64,000 nt of DNA, taken from positions 2,728,001 through 2,792,000 of the forward strand of contig NC_079971.1 of the NCBI RefSeq assembly GCF_029852145.1. The letters run 5' to 3'. The position numbers were made by a program, and so were the translations under genes. Source of the DNA: Microplitis mediator. Its lineage: Eukaryota > Arthropoda > Insecta > Hymenoptera > Braconidae. The notes beneath the pieces were generated by a model that ran no database searches, had not been told where the DNA came from, and was given only the letters and a program-made list of their open reading frames with translations. Below are positions 24,688 to 33,512 of the stretch, one piece after another. The stretch's first letter is position 1; the number at the start of each line of letters is the position of its first letter.

Positions 24688-25557
24688 ATGGAGTATGCAC
24701 GTAAAATGGTACTGGTTCCTGAAAAAACAGTTATTACCGCCGATACTGTAACAAGTGCGAGTGAAAATTTAGCGGATGTGTCTACACCGAAAAAGCAAAG
24801 TATACAAACTACAGGAACAACTTTATCGAGGCTGGATAGTGAAATGTATCGGATACTATACTCTGATACATATCCAGACGATCGCGCAAAATGGTCTGCT
24901 TATTCACAAGTGTTAGAAAAGTATTTAAGACTAATAGACGCTGACAAATTTGAACCGATCAGTGAAAATAGTTTATATCATCATAGTAAAAGACCCCTTA
25001 TTGAAAAAACCGGTGATAAGGATTTTTCAGCTATTAATAGTACAATTATTGAAAGTGTGCCGTCTAAATTTCAAAATAAAGCGAAATTATTGCTAAAGAA
25101 GTTACAAAAGCTACCTGATGATGTTATATCATGGGATTCTAATGGTTTAGTAACTATCAATAATGAGCCAATAATAGAGTCAAATATTATTGATCTTATA
25201 AATCACGCTATGCGACACAGGAAAAATACCCACGCTATTGGTCAACGTCAGTTTTCCAGGATTCTTCGTACAACACATGTACCTCGTGAATACATAGGAA
25301 ATCATAATTTATTTCATTCCCGTGATATATCTGCATCAACCCCAAGGAATTCATTACGACAGTCCTCTAATAATAAAATTACGGAAGAAAGTAGCTCCAG
25401 CATTGAAGATAATATCAACAACACAATATTAAATAAAACTCAGTTACGTTTAGACACGTCTTCTGAATACACACCAGACTCGGATAATCAACACGGGAAA
25501 GGTGTTTCACAATGCAAGAAAATAAAATGGGTGAAGTTCAAATATTTAAAAAATTAG
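24688..25557 (+). CDS. 289-aa Polinton protein upstream of integrase
   Basis: I do not recognise a named family. It starts MEYARKMVLVPEK. Features are an N-terminal Thr/Ser-rich stretch, then LDSEMYRIL and a WSAYSQVLEKYLRL helix. A middle segment (KAKLLLKKLQKLPDDVISWD followed by IIESNIIDLINHAMRHRK) is predicted helical, then VPREYIGNHNLF, and finally a low-complexity Ser/Asn-rich tail. It starts one base after the preceding stop, and its last 46 bases overlap the integrase gene in another frame. The position suggests co-expression with integrase. It could be a DNA-binding accessory protein, without direct evidence. Its tail is the least conserved-looking part, as expected for an overlap. Confidence 0.7.
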   Translation: MEYARKMVLVPEKTVITADTVTSASENLADVSTPKKQSIQTTGTTLSRLDSEMYRILYSDTYPDDRAKWSAYSQVLEKYLRLIDADKFEPISENSLYHHSKRPLIEKTGDKDFSAINSTIIESVPSKFQNKAKLLLKKLQKLPDDVISWDSNGLVTINNEPIIESNIIDLINHAMRHRKNTHAIGQRQFSRILRTTHVPREYIGNHNLFHSRDISASTPRNSLRQSSNNKITEESSSSIEDNINNTILNKTQLRLDTSSEYTPDSDNQHGKGVSQCKKIKWVKFKYLKN

Positions 25558-26495
25558 AAAAAACTTACTATAACCCCGCCCATTTTGCTGGTTTTATTGG
25601 TAGTGTTAATTCTTTAAAAAAGAGTATTGAATCGGATCATACATCGGAATCATTTAAAAAAAGGAGTGTTCAAAAATGGTTGGAAAAACAAGAAACTTAC
25701 AATACACACCGCATGAACAGACACAGGTTTGAAAGAAGATGTTATAATGTGTCAAGAATCGACGATGTGTGGGAGGCCGATTTAATCGATGTTCGCAATA
25801 TTTCATCATACAATAATAATATTGGTTATTTATTGGTTGTTATTGATGTACTGAGTAAGTTCGTTTGGGTAGAACCGGTAATTAATAAATCAAATATTTG
25901 TGTTGTACAAGGTTTTAAAAAAATTTTGAAACGGGCATGTTCACGTAAACCACGATTATTACAGACAGACAGGGGTAAAGAATTTTTGGGTAGCTTATTC
26001 CAAGAACTTTTAAAAAAACAGAGTATAATATTTAGAACAGTTAGAAACCCTGATGTTAAAGCGGCTGTTGTTGAGCGTTTCAACAGAACTCTTAAAGAGA
26101 GACTATGGCGGTATTTCACACACGCGCGTTCAAAGAGATACGTTGAAGTTCTACAAAAAATTGTTCACAGCTACAATCATGCGAAACATAGTGGCATAAA
26201 AATGGCTCCATACGAGGTTAACAAAGAAAATGCTGAGGAGGCATTTCATAATTTACAAAAACGGTATGTTAAAAGAGCTGTACGACAACCTAAATATAAT
26301 GCTGGTGAATTGGTACGCATCAGTAAAGCGAAAGCACCGTTCGTGAAAGGATATGAAAGCGGCTGGTCAAAAGAAATTTTTAAGATTGCGTCTGTCTCTG
26401 CATACAGGCAACCTATAGTGTATTTATTAAAAGATTTAAATAACGAGGCGATAGACGGTATTTTTTATACTGAAGAATTATCCCGTGTCCAGTAA
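25512..26495 (+). CDS. INT: Polinton integrase (retroviral-like DDE)
   Basis: Catalyses insertion of the linear element DNA into the host, making the 6-bp target duplication. In 327 residues the DDE triad is D90 (WEADLIDV), D153 (LQTDRGKEF) and E189 (VVERFNRTLKERL), with 35 residues between the second D and E as in rve-type integrases. The C-terminal part (GELVRISKAKAPFVKGYESGWS then VYLLKDLNN) looks like an SH3-like DNA-binding barrel. The N-terminal zinc-binding HHCC module is not evident. The start overlaps the previous gene; a second ATG lies five codons in. It ends two bases before the minor capsid gene. Confidence 0.95.
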   Translation: MQENKMGEVQIFKKLEKTYYNPAHFAGFIGSVNSLKKSIESDHTSESFKKRSVQKWLEKQETYNTHRMNRHRFERRCYNVSRIDDVWEADLIDVRNISSYNNNIGYLLVVIDVLSKFVWVEPVINKSNICVVQGFKKILKRACSRKPRLLQTDRGKEFLGSLFQELLKKQSIIFRTVRNPDVKAAVVERFNRTLKERLWRYFTHARSKRYVEVLQKIVHSYNHAKHSGIKMAPYEVNKENAEEAFHNLQKRYVKRAVRQPKYNAGELVRISKAKAPFVKGYESGWSKEIFKIASVSAYRQPIVYLLKDLNNEAIDGIFYTEELSRVQ

Positions 26496-26497
26496 AA

Positions 26498-27319
26498 ATG
26501 GCGAATGTGCGTGATAATTTTTACGTTGTTCTACCTAGTAACAGTAGTATGCTATATTTTCCTGAAAACACAACCACAAGATTTGTTACAAGGTTATCAC
26601 ATACTATAACACTACCTGGTGAATGGGAAGTTGGTTTAACAGAAATGCAAACACCTATGACTTTTCTTCATATTACACAGGATAATGAAGACAGTTATTT
26701 AGGTATAATTAATTATATAAGTCCTACAGAGGAAAGACTTCCCGAAGATTGGGAATCCAAAGTAATTTTAGGTAATGCACCTTATGGCGTGTATAAATCT
26801 ATCGAAGCATTATTAGAGGCTATTCATAAACAAAAAGAGTTCTCTGATCATATCAAATTCGAATACGATTCAAGTGGATATATTACGGCGTATAAAGTAT
26901 GTACAGGTGAGGATGTAGTACACGGTCTAGAAATTAGTGAGAGGCTGCAGGTTATTTTAGGGTTCAATCCACAAGACTCGTCGCCAAAAATAGTAGAAAA
27001 AAATAAACCATACAGAGCCACCAAACCTGCTACTCTGAGTGCTGCATTACCAGGTACTATTTACGTATATTCGGATATTTGTGAAAATTATATAACCGGT
27101 GACGTTCAGACACCGCTGCTAAGACCAGTACCTCTTGATATTGACCATTACAATTACGGCAGCGTAAAAATAAGCAATTTCTCACCACCCCGCTATATAC
27201 CCGTTTCACGCACACAATTTACAACGATTGAAATTGATCTGAGAAACGAATTTGGTAAACCTATACCATTTGAAAGTGGGACATCGTCAGTAACGTTACA
27301 CTTCCGCAGAGTTAGTTAA
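26498..27319 (+). CDS. Minor capsid (penton-like) protein
   Basis: 273 residues. Signatures of Polinton penton-type proteins are visible: FPENTTTRFVTRL, a LPGEWEVGLTEMQTP strand pair near the start, IYVYSDICENYITGD in the middle and IEIDLRNEFGKPIPFESG near the C-terminus before LHFRRVS. Such proteins form a single jelly roll at capsid vertices. The gene follows the integrase stop by two bases and precedes the core-like protein by nine, part of a tightly packed structural block. Confidence 0.85.
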   Translation: MANVRDNFYVVLPSNSSMLYFPENTTTRFVTRLSHTITLPGEWEVGLTEMQTPMTFLHITQDNEDSYLGIINYISPTEERLPEDWESKVILGNAPYGVYKSIEALLEAIHKQKEFSDHIKFEYDSSGYITAYKVCTGEDVVHGLEISERLQVILGFNPQDSSPKIVEKNKPYRATKPATLSAALPGTIYVYSDICENYITGDVQTPLLRPVPLDIDHYNYGSVKISNFSPPRYIPVSRTQFTTIEIDLRNEFGKPIPFESGTSSVTLHFRRVS

Positions 27320-27328
27320 CCTAAAATA

Positions 27329-27895
27329 ATGACGCATTACGAGCTGATACAATACGGGTGTGGTAGCCGTGACTACGATAGTATTCATCAGTTTTATATA
27401 GGCACACCTTATCAAAAAGGTCATGGTATTGGTAGTTTTCTTGGTGGGCTGTTTAGGAAAGTACTACCGTTTTTAAAAAGTGGTGCCAAAGCTGTGGGGA
27501 AAGAGGCTGCGCGGTCGGGTGTGAACATAGCTTACGATATTTTAAATCATGACGTACCTATTAAAGAATCTTTTCAAACACGTGTCCGTGAATCGGGTAA
27601 TAATTTAAAACGCAAAGCTCAGCAAAAACTTGATAGCCTTATGACAGGATCGGGGTATGTGCCGAACCAGTTGCTAAATAGCGGCAGTATAGACTTGTTA
27701 CCAGTTAAAAGAGGTCGTGTAGTGAAAAAGAAACGTAGTAAAAAAGGTTCTAAACCGCAGTTAAAAAATAATAAGAAGAGAAAATCTCACAAGAAAGCAA
27801 CCCTGAAGAAGAAGACGGGACAGAAGAAAAAACGGAAAAACACGGTCAAGAATACTAAAACAAAACAACGTAGTGTGTATGATATATTTCAATAA
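27329..27895 (+). CDS. Basic core/membrane-active protein (adenovirus pX/pVI-like)
   Basis: 188 residues in two parts. The N-terminal half has a Gly-rich amphipathic segment (GIGSFLGGLFRKVLPFLKSG) followed by AKAVGKEAARSG, a pattern shared with adenovirus-like minor proteins in adintoviruses and Polintons. The C-terminal 60 residues are extremely Lys/Arg-rich, suited to binding packaged DNA. A membrane-lytic or DNA-condensing virion role is expected from the family. It lies between the two capsid genes. Confidence 0.75.
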   Translation: MTHYELIQYGCGSRDYDSIHQFYIGTPYQKGHGIGSFLGGLFRKVLPFLKSGAKAVGKEAARSGVNIAYDILNHDVPIKESFQTRVRESGNNLKRKAQQKLDSLMTGSGYVPNQLLNSGSIDLLPVKRGRVVKKKRSKKGSKPQLKNNKKRKSHKKATLKKKTGQKKKRKNTVKNTKTKQRSVYDIFQ

Positions 27896-27904
27896 CTGTT
27901 TATA

Positions 27905-29239
27905 ATGGCTTTTTTACATATACATTCATGTGAATGCGCAAAATCCGAGTTGGAGTTGTTTTCATTACCGCCTACACAGACAGCGATTGAAAGTTCTCAG
28001 TGGGTTTATTACAAACCAATTTCATCATTAACAGATAATTCACCAATTGAGTTTGTTGTTCAAGGGCAAGGTGATGAATACATCGATCTTGCTCATACAA
28101 TGCTCAGCGTTCGTGTAGCTATAAAACAAAATGCACCAACAACAGCAGCAGCAGCAACAGCATCAACACCGACACCAAAAGTAGGTCCTGTAAATAATTT
28201 ATTGCACTCCATGTTCAATCAAGTCGATGTATTATTCAATCAAAAGCCCGTGTCAACGCCTAATAATTTATATGCGTACAGAGCGTACATAGAAACGTTA
28301 TTAAACTACGGTTATGATGCTAAAGAATCACACTTAACGACTGTGGGATGGGCTGAAGATACACCTGGTGAATTCGATGATATAGCCGATGCTAACGCTG
28401 GGCTTAAAAATCGCCGTTCTTTCTTAACTTGTGGTAAAACTTTAGATTTTATTGGCCATTTACATTGCGATGTCTATAACCAGGAAAGGTTTCTTATAAA
28501 CGGTGTGGAGATGCGCTTACGTCTAACAAGATCTCGTGATTCGTTTTGTCTTATGGGTGGTGTTGATAGTCAAAACTGTACTCTTCATATTCAAGAAGCT
28601 AGCTTAGTTGTGAGACGAGCTAAAATTTCGCCGAGTTTTTTACTTGCACACGCAAGAGCTCTAACTAAAACAACAGCAAAATATCCTATAACGCGTGTAG
28701 AGGTAAAAGCCGTTTCAATTCATACAGGCGTTCATGGTGAAACAATTGATAATGTGATATTAGGTCAAATACCTAAAAGAGTTATTCTAGGATTCGTAAA
28801 TAACAAAGCCTTTAACGGTGATAAAAGTTTGAATCCTTTTAATTTTCAACATTTCAATATTAACTATTTATCACTTTATGTCGATGGGCGCCAAATACCT
28901 ACAAAACCATTACAACCAGATTTTTCAGCCGGTGGTCAATATATAGATGCTTACCACACTGTTTTTTCTGGAACAGGTGTGCATTTCCTAAATGATGGTA
29001 ATACGATAGATCGCTTCGATTACCCAAAAGGGCATTGTTTATTCGCTTTTGATTTGACAGCCGATTTGTCCGCAAACAGTAATTCACACTGGAATTTGAT
29101 ACGTCATGGTAGCGTTAGAATAGAAGTGCGCTTTGCTGAAGCTTTAGAAGCAACGATCAACTGTATAGTATATGCTGAGTATGATAGTGTTATAGAAATA
29201 GATGCTTCCAGACAAATATCTGTTGATTTTACCGGTTAA
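27905..29239 (+). CDS. MCP: Major capsid protein (double jelly roll)
   Basis: 444 residues beginning MAFLHIHSCECAKSELELF. It includes IEFVVQGQGDEYIDLAHTML (first strands), LHSMFNQVDVLFN and NRRSFLTCGKTLDFIGHLHC, then MRLRLTRSRDSFCLM and a second domain with YLSLYVDGRQIPTKPL and RHGSVRIEVRFAEAL. These match Polinton and adintovirus major capsid proteins. A short Ala/Thr-rich insert (TAAAATASTPTP) probably lies in a surface loop. No break is seen. Confidence 0.92.
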   Translation: MAFLHIHSCECAKSELELFSLPPTQTAIESSQWVYYKPISSLTDNSPIEFVVQGQGDEYIDLAHTMLSVRVAIKQNAPTTAAAATASTPTPKVGPVNNLLHSMFNQVDVLFNQKPVSTPNNLYAYRAYIETLLNYGYDAKESHLTTVGWAEDTPGEFDDIADANAGLKNRRSFLTCGKTLDFIGHLHCDVYNQERFLINGVEMRLRLTRSRDSFCLMGGVDSQNCTLHIQEASLVVRRAKISPSFLLAHARALTKTTAKYPITRVEVKAVSIHTGVHGETIDNVILGQIPKRVILGFVNNKAFNGDKSLNPFNFQHFNINYLSLYVDGRQIPTKPLQPDFSAGGQYIDAYHTVFSGTGVHFLNDGNTIDRFDYPKGHCLFAFDLTADLSANSNSHWNLIRHGSVRIEVRFAEALEATINCIVYAEYDSVIEIDASRQISVDFTG

Positions 29240-29338
29240 AATGCTGAATTAGCAGTAAAAAGAGTATAAAGGCAGGCTGCGAAAATTTTTAAGTTAGTAC
29301 CCAAGTAAATTTACTTCTGAGCAGTTGTGTCTAGAAAC
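29240..29338 (+). promoter_or_regulatory. Promoter region of the last Polinton genes
   Basis: Contains TTAGCAGTAAAA (29250-29261, similar to the GCATCAGCAG element), TATAAAG (29265-29271), TTAGTA about 31 bases downstream and GCAGTTGTGT (29321), which echoes CAGTTGTGT upstream of the paralogous gene at 10759. Confidence 0.5.
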
Positions 29339-30064
29339 ATGATGAATGTTGTAGTGGACATTAACGGCTTTTTCAACAATAATTGTGAATTTTTACCTAA
29401 AGAGATCGCTTGTTTAAGTTTGGAAGCAAGCGTCATTGGACACTGGATACTGTCTTCAGAATTTGATTTTTCACTATTGAATATAAAACGGCAGAAAGAA
29501 AATAATTTAATTACAAAAAGAAGCGGTGTGCATTGGTATGATGGTGAATCTGTTGTAAGATACGTATACGGTAATTTACGAGCGTTTACCAGAGACGCTT
29601 CAAACGTGTACACTAAAGGTGCCGTATCTAAAAAGTTTTTAGAGACTCTCCTGTGTCGTGTTGTAATAGATATAGACAGCATTCAAAGCGCTATATCCTT
29701 TGAGAGCCAACCACAGGCCGATATTGTATGTATGTTGCATAGCACTCGCGTATCAGCGGGTACGTTAAAAAATAACCAGTGTGCCTTATCACGTGCCTAC
29801 ATTCTGAAAAAGTCGTTACTCGGCGAAATAAACAGTGATAAAGCCGGTGAACGAGGGTCCTATTTAATTGAAATACCTATTGATCAAAACATTTTTCAAG
29901 AATGCACAACAGACAGTACGCATGATCAGCAAAATTGTTTTCTATGTAATGAACACTGTACAGATATTCAAGGCTCTTCAGTACATTCCGGACCATACAG
30001 TAGGTGTATATCCCGCGGACAAGATTCCAAAAGTATTGACGAAACCGATCGCTCTAGTTATTAA
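29339..30064 (+). CDS. RNase H-fold-like Polinton protein, copy B
   Basis: It starts at the ATG at 29339 or 29342 (MNVVVDINGFFNNN). Alignment by eye with the protein at 10759-11274 covers about 165 residues: VVVDINGFF, PKEIACLS, GHWIL, LITKRSGVHWYDGE, VYTKGAVSKKFLE and CMLH. The remaining 75 residues have no counterpart and overlap the protease gene in another frame, so the tail may be non-functional or reflect an unrecognised splice. The function is unknown; an RNase H/exonuclease-like fold is an inference from the Asp-bearing first strand. Confidence 0.6.
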   Translation: MMNVVVDINGFFNNNCEFLPKEIACLSLEASVIGHWILSSEFDFSLLNIKRQKENNLITKRSGVHWYDGESVVRYVYGNLRAFTRDASNVYTKGAVSKKFLETLLCRVVIDIDSIQSAISFESQPQADIVCMLHSTRVSAGTLKNNQCALSRAYILKKSLLGEINSDKAGERGSYLIEIPIDQNIFQECTTDSTHDQQNCFLCNEHCTDIQGSSVHSGPYSRCISRGQDSKSIDETDRSSY

Positions 30065-30473
30065 TACAGATGGCTACAAACAACCAGGGCAACACTGGGT
30101 TGCCGTCTACATTAATCGACACGGCCAGGGATGGTACTTCGATAGCTATGGATTACCTCCAATCATTCCAGAACACATTAGATGGCTCAGAAGAAACTGT
30201 ACCCAGTTCACTTATAACAATCAACGACTCCAACAGGAAAATTCTCAAGTTTGCGGCCAATATTGTATCATGTATTTGCATAATATGTCTACTCATTCTA
30301 CACTCTCTGAATTTTTATCAATCTTTGACGCGCAGTTCCGAAAAAATGATGAAATTGTAGAAGATTATTATAACGCCTTTATGAATATTAAAAGACAACG
30401 TAGAAATAACGGGTTTATTGGTGGAAATATTTCAATACATTATAATCAATCATGTAATCGTAATATTCTATAA
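29949..30473 (+). CDS. PRO: Adenain-type cysteine protease
   Basis: Processes capsid precursors in this virus-like group. From the ATG encoding MNTVQIFKAL (174 residues) the sequence gives VGVYPADKIP, then H49 in GQHWVAVYI, D65 in YFDSYGLPP, Q95 and C102 in QVCGQYCIMYL. This matches the His-Asp/Glu-Gln-Cys arrangement and spacing of adenovirus protease. The frame extends upstream to about 29868, where ATG at 29922 is an alternative start. The first 116 bases overlap the preceding gene in a different frame. It is the last gene; AATAAA signals follow. Confidence 0.88.
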   Translation: MNTVQIFKALQYIPDHTVGVYPADKIPKVLTKPIALVINTDGYKQPGQHWVAVYINRHGQGWYFDSYGLPPIIPEHIRWLRRNCTQFTYNNQRLQQENSQVCGQYCIMYLHNMSTHSTLSEFLSIFDAQFRKNDEIVEDYYNAFMNIKRQRRNNGFIGGNISIHYNQSCNRNIL

Positions 30474-30510
30474 AAATTATATATGTAATCATGTAAACAA
30501 CTAAATATTC

Positions 30511-30532
30511 AATAAATATTATGCTTAATAAA
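30511..30532 (+). terminator. Polyadenylation signals after the protease gene
   Basis: Two AATAAA hexamers about 38 and 54 bases after the protease stop would end the rightward transcripts. Confidence 0.5.
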
Positions 30533-30594
30533 TATATCCAAGAGTATAAATTATTTTAAACCATGCCCAAATACTATTATTATTTTGACTTTTG

Positions 30595-30617
30595 TTATTA
30601 TTACGATTATTATTATG

Positions 30618-30715
<98 letters not shown>

Positions 30716-30729
30716 GCTTATTATTATAG

Positions 30730-30764
<35 letters not shown>
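30595..30764. repeat. ATT microsatellite inside right TIR
   Basis: About 170 bp of ATT repeat, the inverse of the AAT tract inside the left end. Poly-Ile, poly-Tyr and poly-Asn open frames here are artefacts. Confidence 0.9.
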
Positions 30765-30888
30765 GCTTAAATTTAAATTTAAATCTGAGCGAGCGGACAC
30801 AGCACATACCGCTCTATCCCCCACCACCGCTCGATATCCCCCTCCACTTTGGAGTGGGGTCCGCTATAGTGGCAATACTACTACTACT
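30765..30888. repeat. Polinton right terminal inverted repeat
   Basis: Inverse of the left terminus, ending GGCAATACTACTACTACT. The last 18 bases match the left end perfectly; farther in, several substitutions and an insertion of about 10 bases distinguish the arms. ATTAAT follows. Confidence 0.92.
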
Positions 30889-30894
30889 ATTAAT

Positions 30895-31379
30895 CGAATT
30901 TTTTACATTTTTACAAGATATCCATGTCGTTGTAATTTAAAATAACCAAACAAGGAATTTTTTAATAAATAAAAATATGTTCATACATTGGATACCAGTT
31001 TGTGAGGCAAAAATATACTGTCCTTAGTTGAACTACAGGCGTTTGAATCGAGATATAGTACGGGAAGTTGACCGAAAAACTCATCAAAGATAAAGAAGCT
31101 TCATTTAGAATCAGATATTTCGTCCGACGTCGACCGTTAAATTACGACCCGTGAAAAAAAGGTTTAGATCTGACTAATAGATCCTCTCAGACATATTGGC
31201 AGGATCTTTAATTCGTCTCTATATAGCAGATATGTGGACGATTTCAAGAGATAAATTTTGTTATCTATGACTCTATCATACAGATGTGACGAGATCTGGA
31301 CAAATATAAAAAGCTCTGTATGATTTTCAATAGAAATTGGGATCCCTTGTAGAAAATGACGACAGGCTCAGGCTTCGTC
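30895..31379. other. Host DNA right of the Polinton
   Basis: AT-rich, no recognised gene or repeat. Confidence 0.5.
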
Positions 31380-31415
31380 GAGATTCGGGCCAATACTTAC
31401 TAATTCTGGGGCAAA

Positions 31416-31625
31416 CTAGAGATTCAAGCCTGGCCCAAGTTTGTTCGAGTATCGAGATGATAACTTTATGCCAGGCTTGACACATAATCCTGGCCCAATA
31501 TCGAGTGCCAGTATTGTGCAGAGACTACACCTTAATATTGTCCCAATATCGAATGTCAGTAATGTGCCAAGACTGCATCTGAGTATTTGTCCAATATCGA
31601 GTGTCAGTGTTATGCCAAAACCGTA
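31416..31625. repeat. ~55-60-bp minisatellite
   Basis: Three to four diverged units around the core CCAATATCGAGTGTCAGT... followed by GTGCCAAGACT. Open frames on both strands follow the repeat period and are not genes. Confidence 0.65.
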
Positions 31626-31649
31626 GCTAATTAATGAAGCACCTCTAAT

Positions 31650-31765
31650 CACTGCTGCCAGAACATGGACGAAAAGTTTCCCTTCCCATGTATCAGTTTA
31701 GCATCACATCCAGCCTAAGAAATACTTAAGAAGGGGAACTTTTCGTCCGCGTTCTGGCAGCAGTG
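31650..31765. mobile_element. 116-bp foldback MITE
   Basis: CACTGCTGCCAGAACATGGA at the left is repeated inverted at the right (CCGCGTTCTGGCAGCAGTG), with about 36-bp arms differing at a few positions. Confidence 0.7.
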
Positions 31766-31783
31766 CCTACCCGAGTCAAAATA

Positions 31784-32493
31784 TTTGGATTAGTTTGAAC
31801 TTAAGTTAACTTAAACAGCTTAGATATAACTTACCTGATATTGATGGACTTGAAATAGTATTACCTTGACTTAAAAAACTTAAATAAGACTTAGGTGGGC
31901 TTAAGCATTAGGCATCAAGTTGAACTTATTTATGACTTATTCTTGATAAAACTAACCTATCGAAGAATAAAAGCATGAAAAGAAGATATGAATCCAAACT
32001 TGGTTAGCAAAGAGCTTCGAATGCCTGGAAAACAAGCAGCACCGGTACATATCAGGCACTAGGTCGTCTTTTGGCGTTTCCATGCATAAAAAGACAAAGA
32101 TAAAGCATAAATAAGTTCAACTTGATGCCTAAGCCTACCTAAGTCTTACTTAAGCTTTTTAAGTCAAGGTAATACTATTTCAAGTCCGACGATATCAGGT
32201 AAGTTATTTCTAAGCTGTTTAAGACGCGTTTTCATTTGTTTCTCTATTCGCACTCAAGTGGATAAACGGTACTATCTTTGTTGCACTTATACAGTAAATG
32301 GAAACTTTGTCCAAGCTTTTCTCGTAAACAAATGGAAGTTGTCAAAAAATTGAAGTGCACTTCGCTAGTTCATAGAGTAAAGCATCGGGTCTGTGTCTTT
32401 ATTTAGCGTTTAGGGTTTTTATCTCAGAGAAAAGCTTGGACAAAATTATCTGATAACCGTTCTTAAGTTAACTTAAGTTTAATCTAATCCAAA
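31784..32493. mobile_element. Foldback element with TA flanks, interrupted by a second MITE
   Basis: The ends are TTTGGATTAG and CTAATCCAAA, flanked by TA on both sides. The arms are long inverted repeats (for example AGTATTACCTTGACTTAAAA versus its inverse near 32158). The right arm is split by the 240-bp element at 32223-32462. There is no coding frame. TA flanks suggest a Tc1/mariner-type origin. Confidence 0.7.
32223..32462. mobile_element. 240-bp TTAA-flanked MITE, copy A
   Basis: Flanked by TTAA at 32219-32222 and 32463-32466. Ends GACGCGTTTTCA and TGATAACCGTTC are imperfect inverted repeats. The uninterrupted left arm of the host foldback confirms the insertion site. A nearly identical copy is at 62236-62475. 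TTAA targets are typical of piggyBac and Kolobok elements. Confidence 0.85.
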
Positions 32494-32609
32494 TAAAAAA
32501 AAATTGAAAGAAATAAAATTATATATATATATACATGTGTGTGGTGGTAATATATGTGAGTAAATTTGGACATAGAGAAATCGAGTAAACCGATGGAAAT
32601 AATTTCTTT

Positions 32610-32690
32610 TGCATTTGCTAGGTCTCGAATCTGGTTCTTCATGGCTGCTATAAGCAAGTTTCTTATCCACTAGGCAGTTTATACATAAAC
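32610..32690 (-). repeat. tRNA-derived SINE-like head
   Basis: On the minus strand CTAGTGGATAAG resembles an RNA polymerase III A box and CCAGATTCGAGACC a B box, at tRNA-like spacing. A full cloverleaf is not evident. Confidence 0.4.
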
Positions 32691-32959
32691 ATACTTCTCT
32701 AAACAGTAAATAAATATTTTTTTAGTGATAAAAAAAAATTTTTTTACACGAAGGGCGTTTCATTCTGGTCTTGATTTTCTTCATACTTGGAGTGAATTAT
32801 CTTTAAAAATTTTAATGTAACAAGAAGTCGGTGTCAGAACTCGATTTAATTAGAATTTATATCTTTATATTTTTAGGATCTATTAAACAATTAAAGACAA
32901 ACGTTTATATTTTACATGTGATGAAAATTGATAATCAGTTAATTTATAAATTTATCAGA

Positions 32960-33512
32960 TCCTTACGGGGTCTGTGTCTTATCCCGTCAGCACTCCCGTT
33001 ATGAGAATTTTGCTCACGCTCGATTTTAAACATGAATAACATTTTTTTTTCAAATGGAACGAATATTTGAAATTTTTTCTATCTTTGAATAGTTTTATCT
33101 ATTTTCAGATTCCGCTTGAAAAAAATTTGTTTAGTTGTTATGGAAATTATAAAAAAAAATTTTTTTTATGCTCCTCAAAAAATGTGAGCATTTTCCTCAT
33201 CACGGGCGTAAAGGCGTAAATAAAAAAATTCTACGTTCGGTTACTCTCGTGACTGCTCGTGTACCTTCGGCAGCCTGCGAAGTTATTCAGTTGAATTCGT
33301 TAAAGTTTAAATACGTTTATTAATTGTAAATAAATTACAATTATCACTTTTTTATATTTTATTATTCTTATGATACATAGAGTAATTAATTTATGAAAAA
33401 TATTTTCTTGCTTAAAATTTGAAAAAATTTGTTTTGTGCCTAGACGTCAAGCGTGAGCAAAACTCTCATCACGGGCGTAAAGTTTATACCAAAAAGCTGA
33501 CGGCTGACGGGT
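32960..33512. repeat. Diverged foldback with CCCGTCAG ends
   Basis: CCCGTCAGCACTCCCGTTAT and TTTGCTCACGCT on the left recur inverted on the right (AGCGTGAGCAAAACTCTC, then CTGACGGG). CACGGGCGTAAA occurs twice inside. Non-coding. Confidence 0.5.

Noticed and set aside
31416..31652. Repetitive open frames on both strands
   Set aside because: They follow a ~55-60-bp minisatellite period, and both strands are open.
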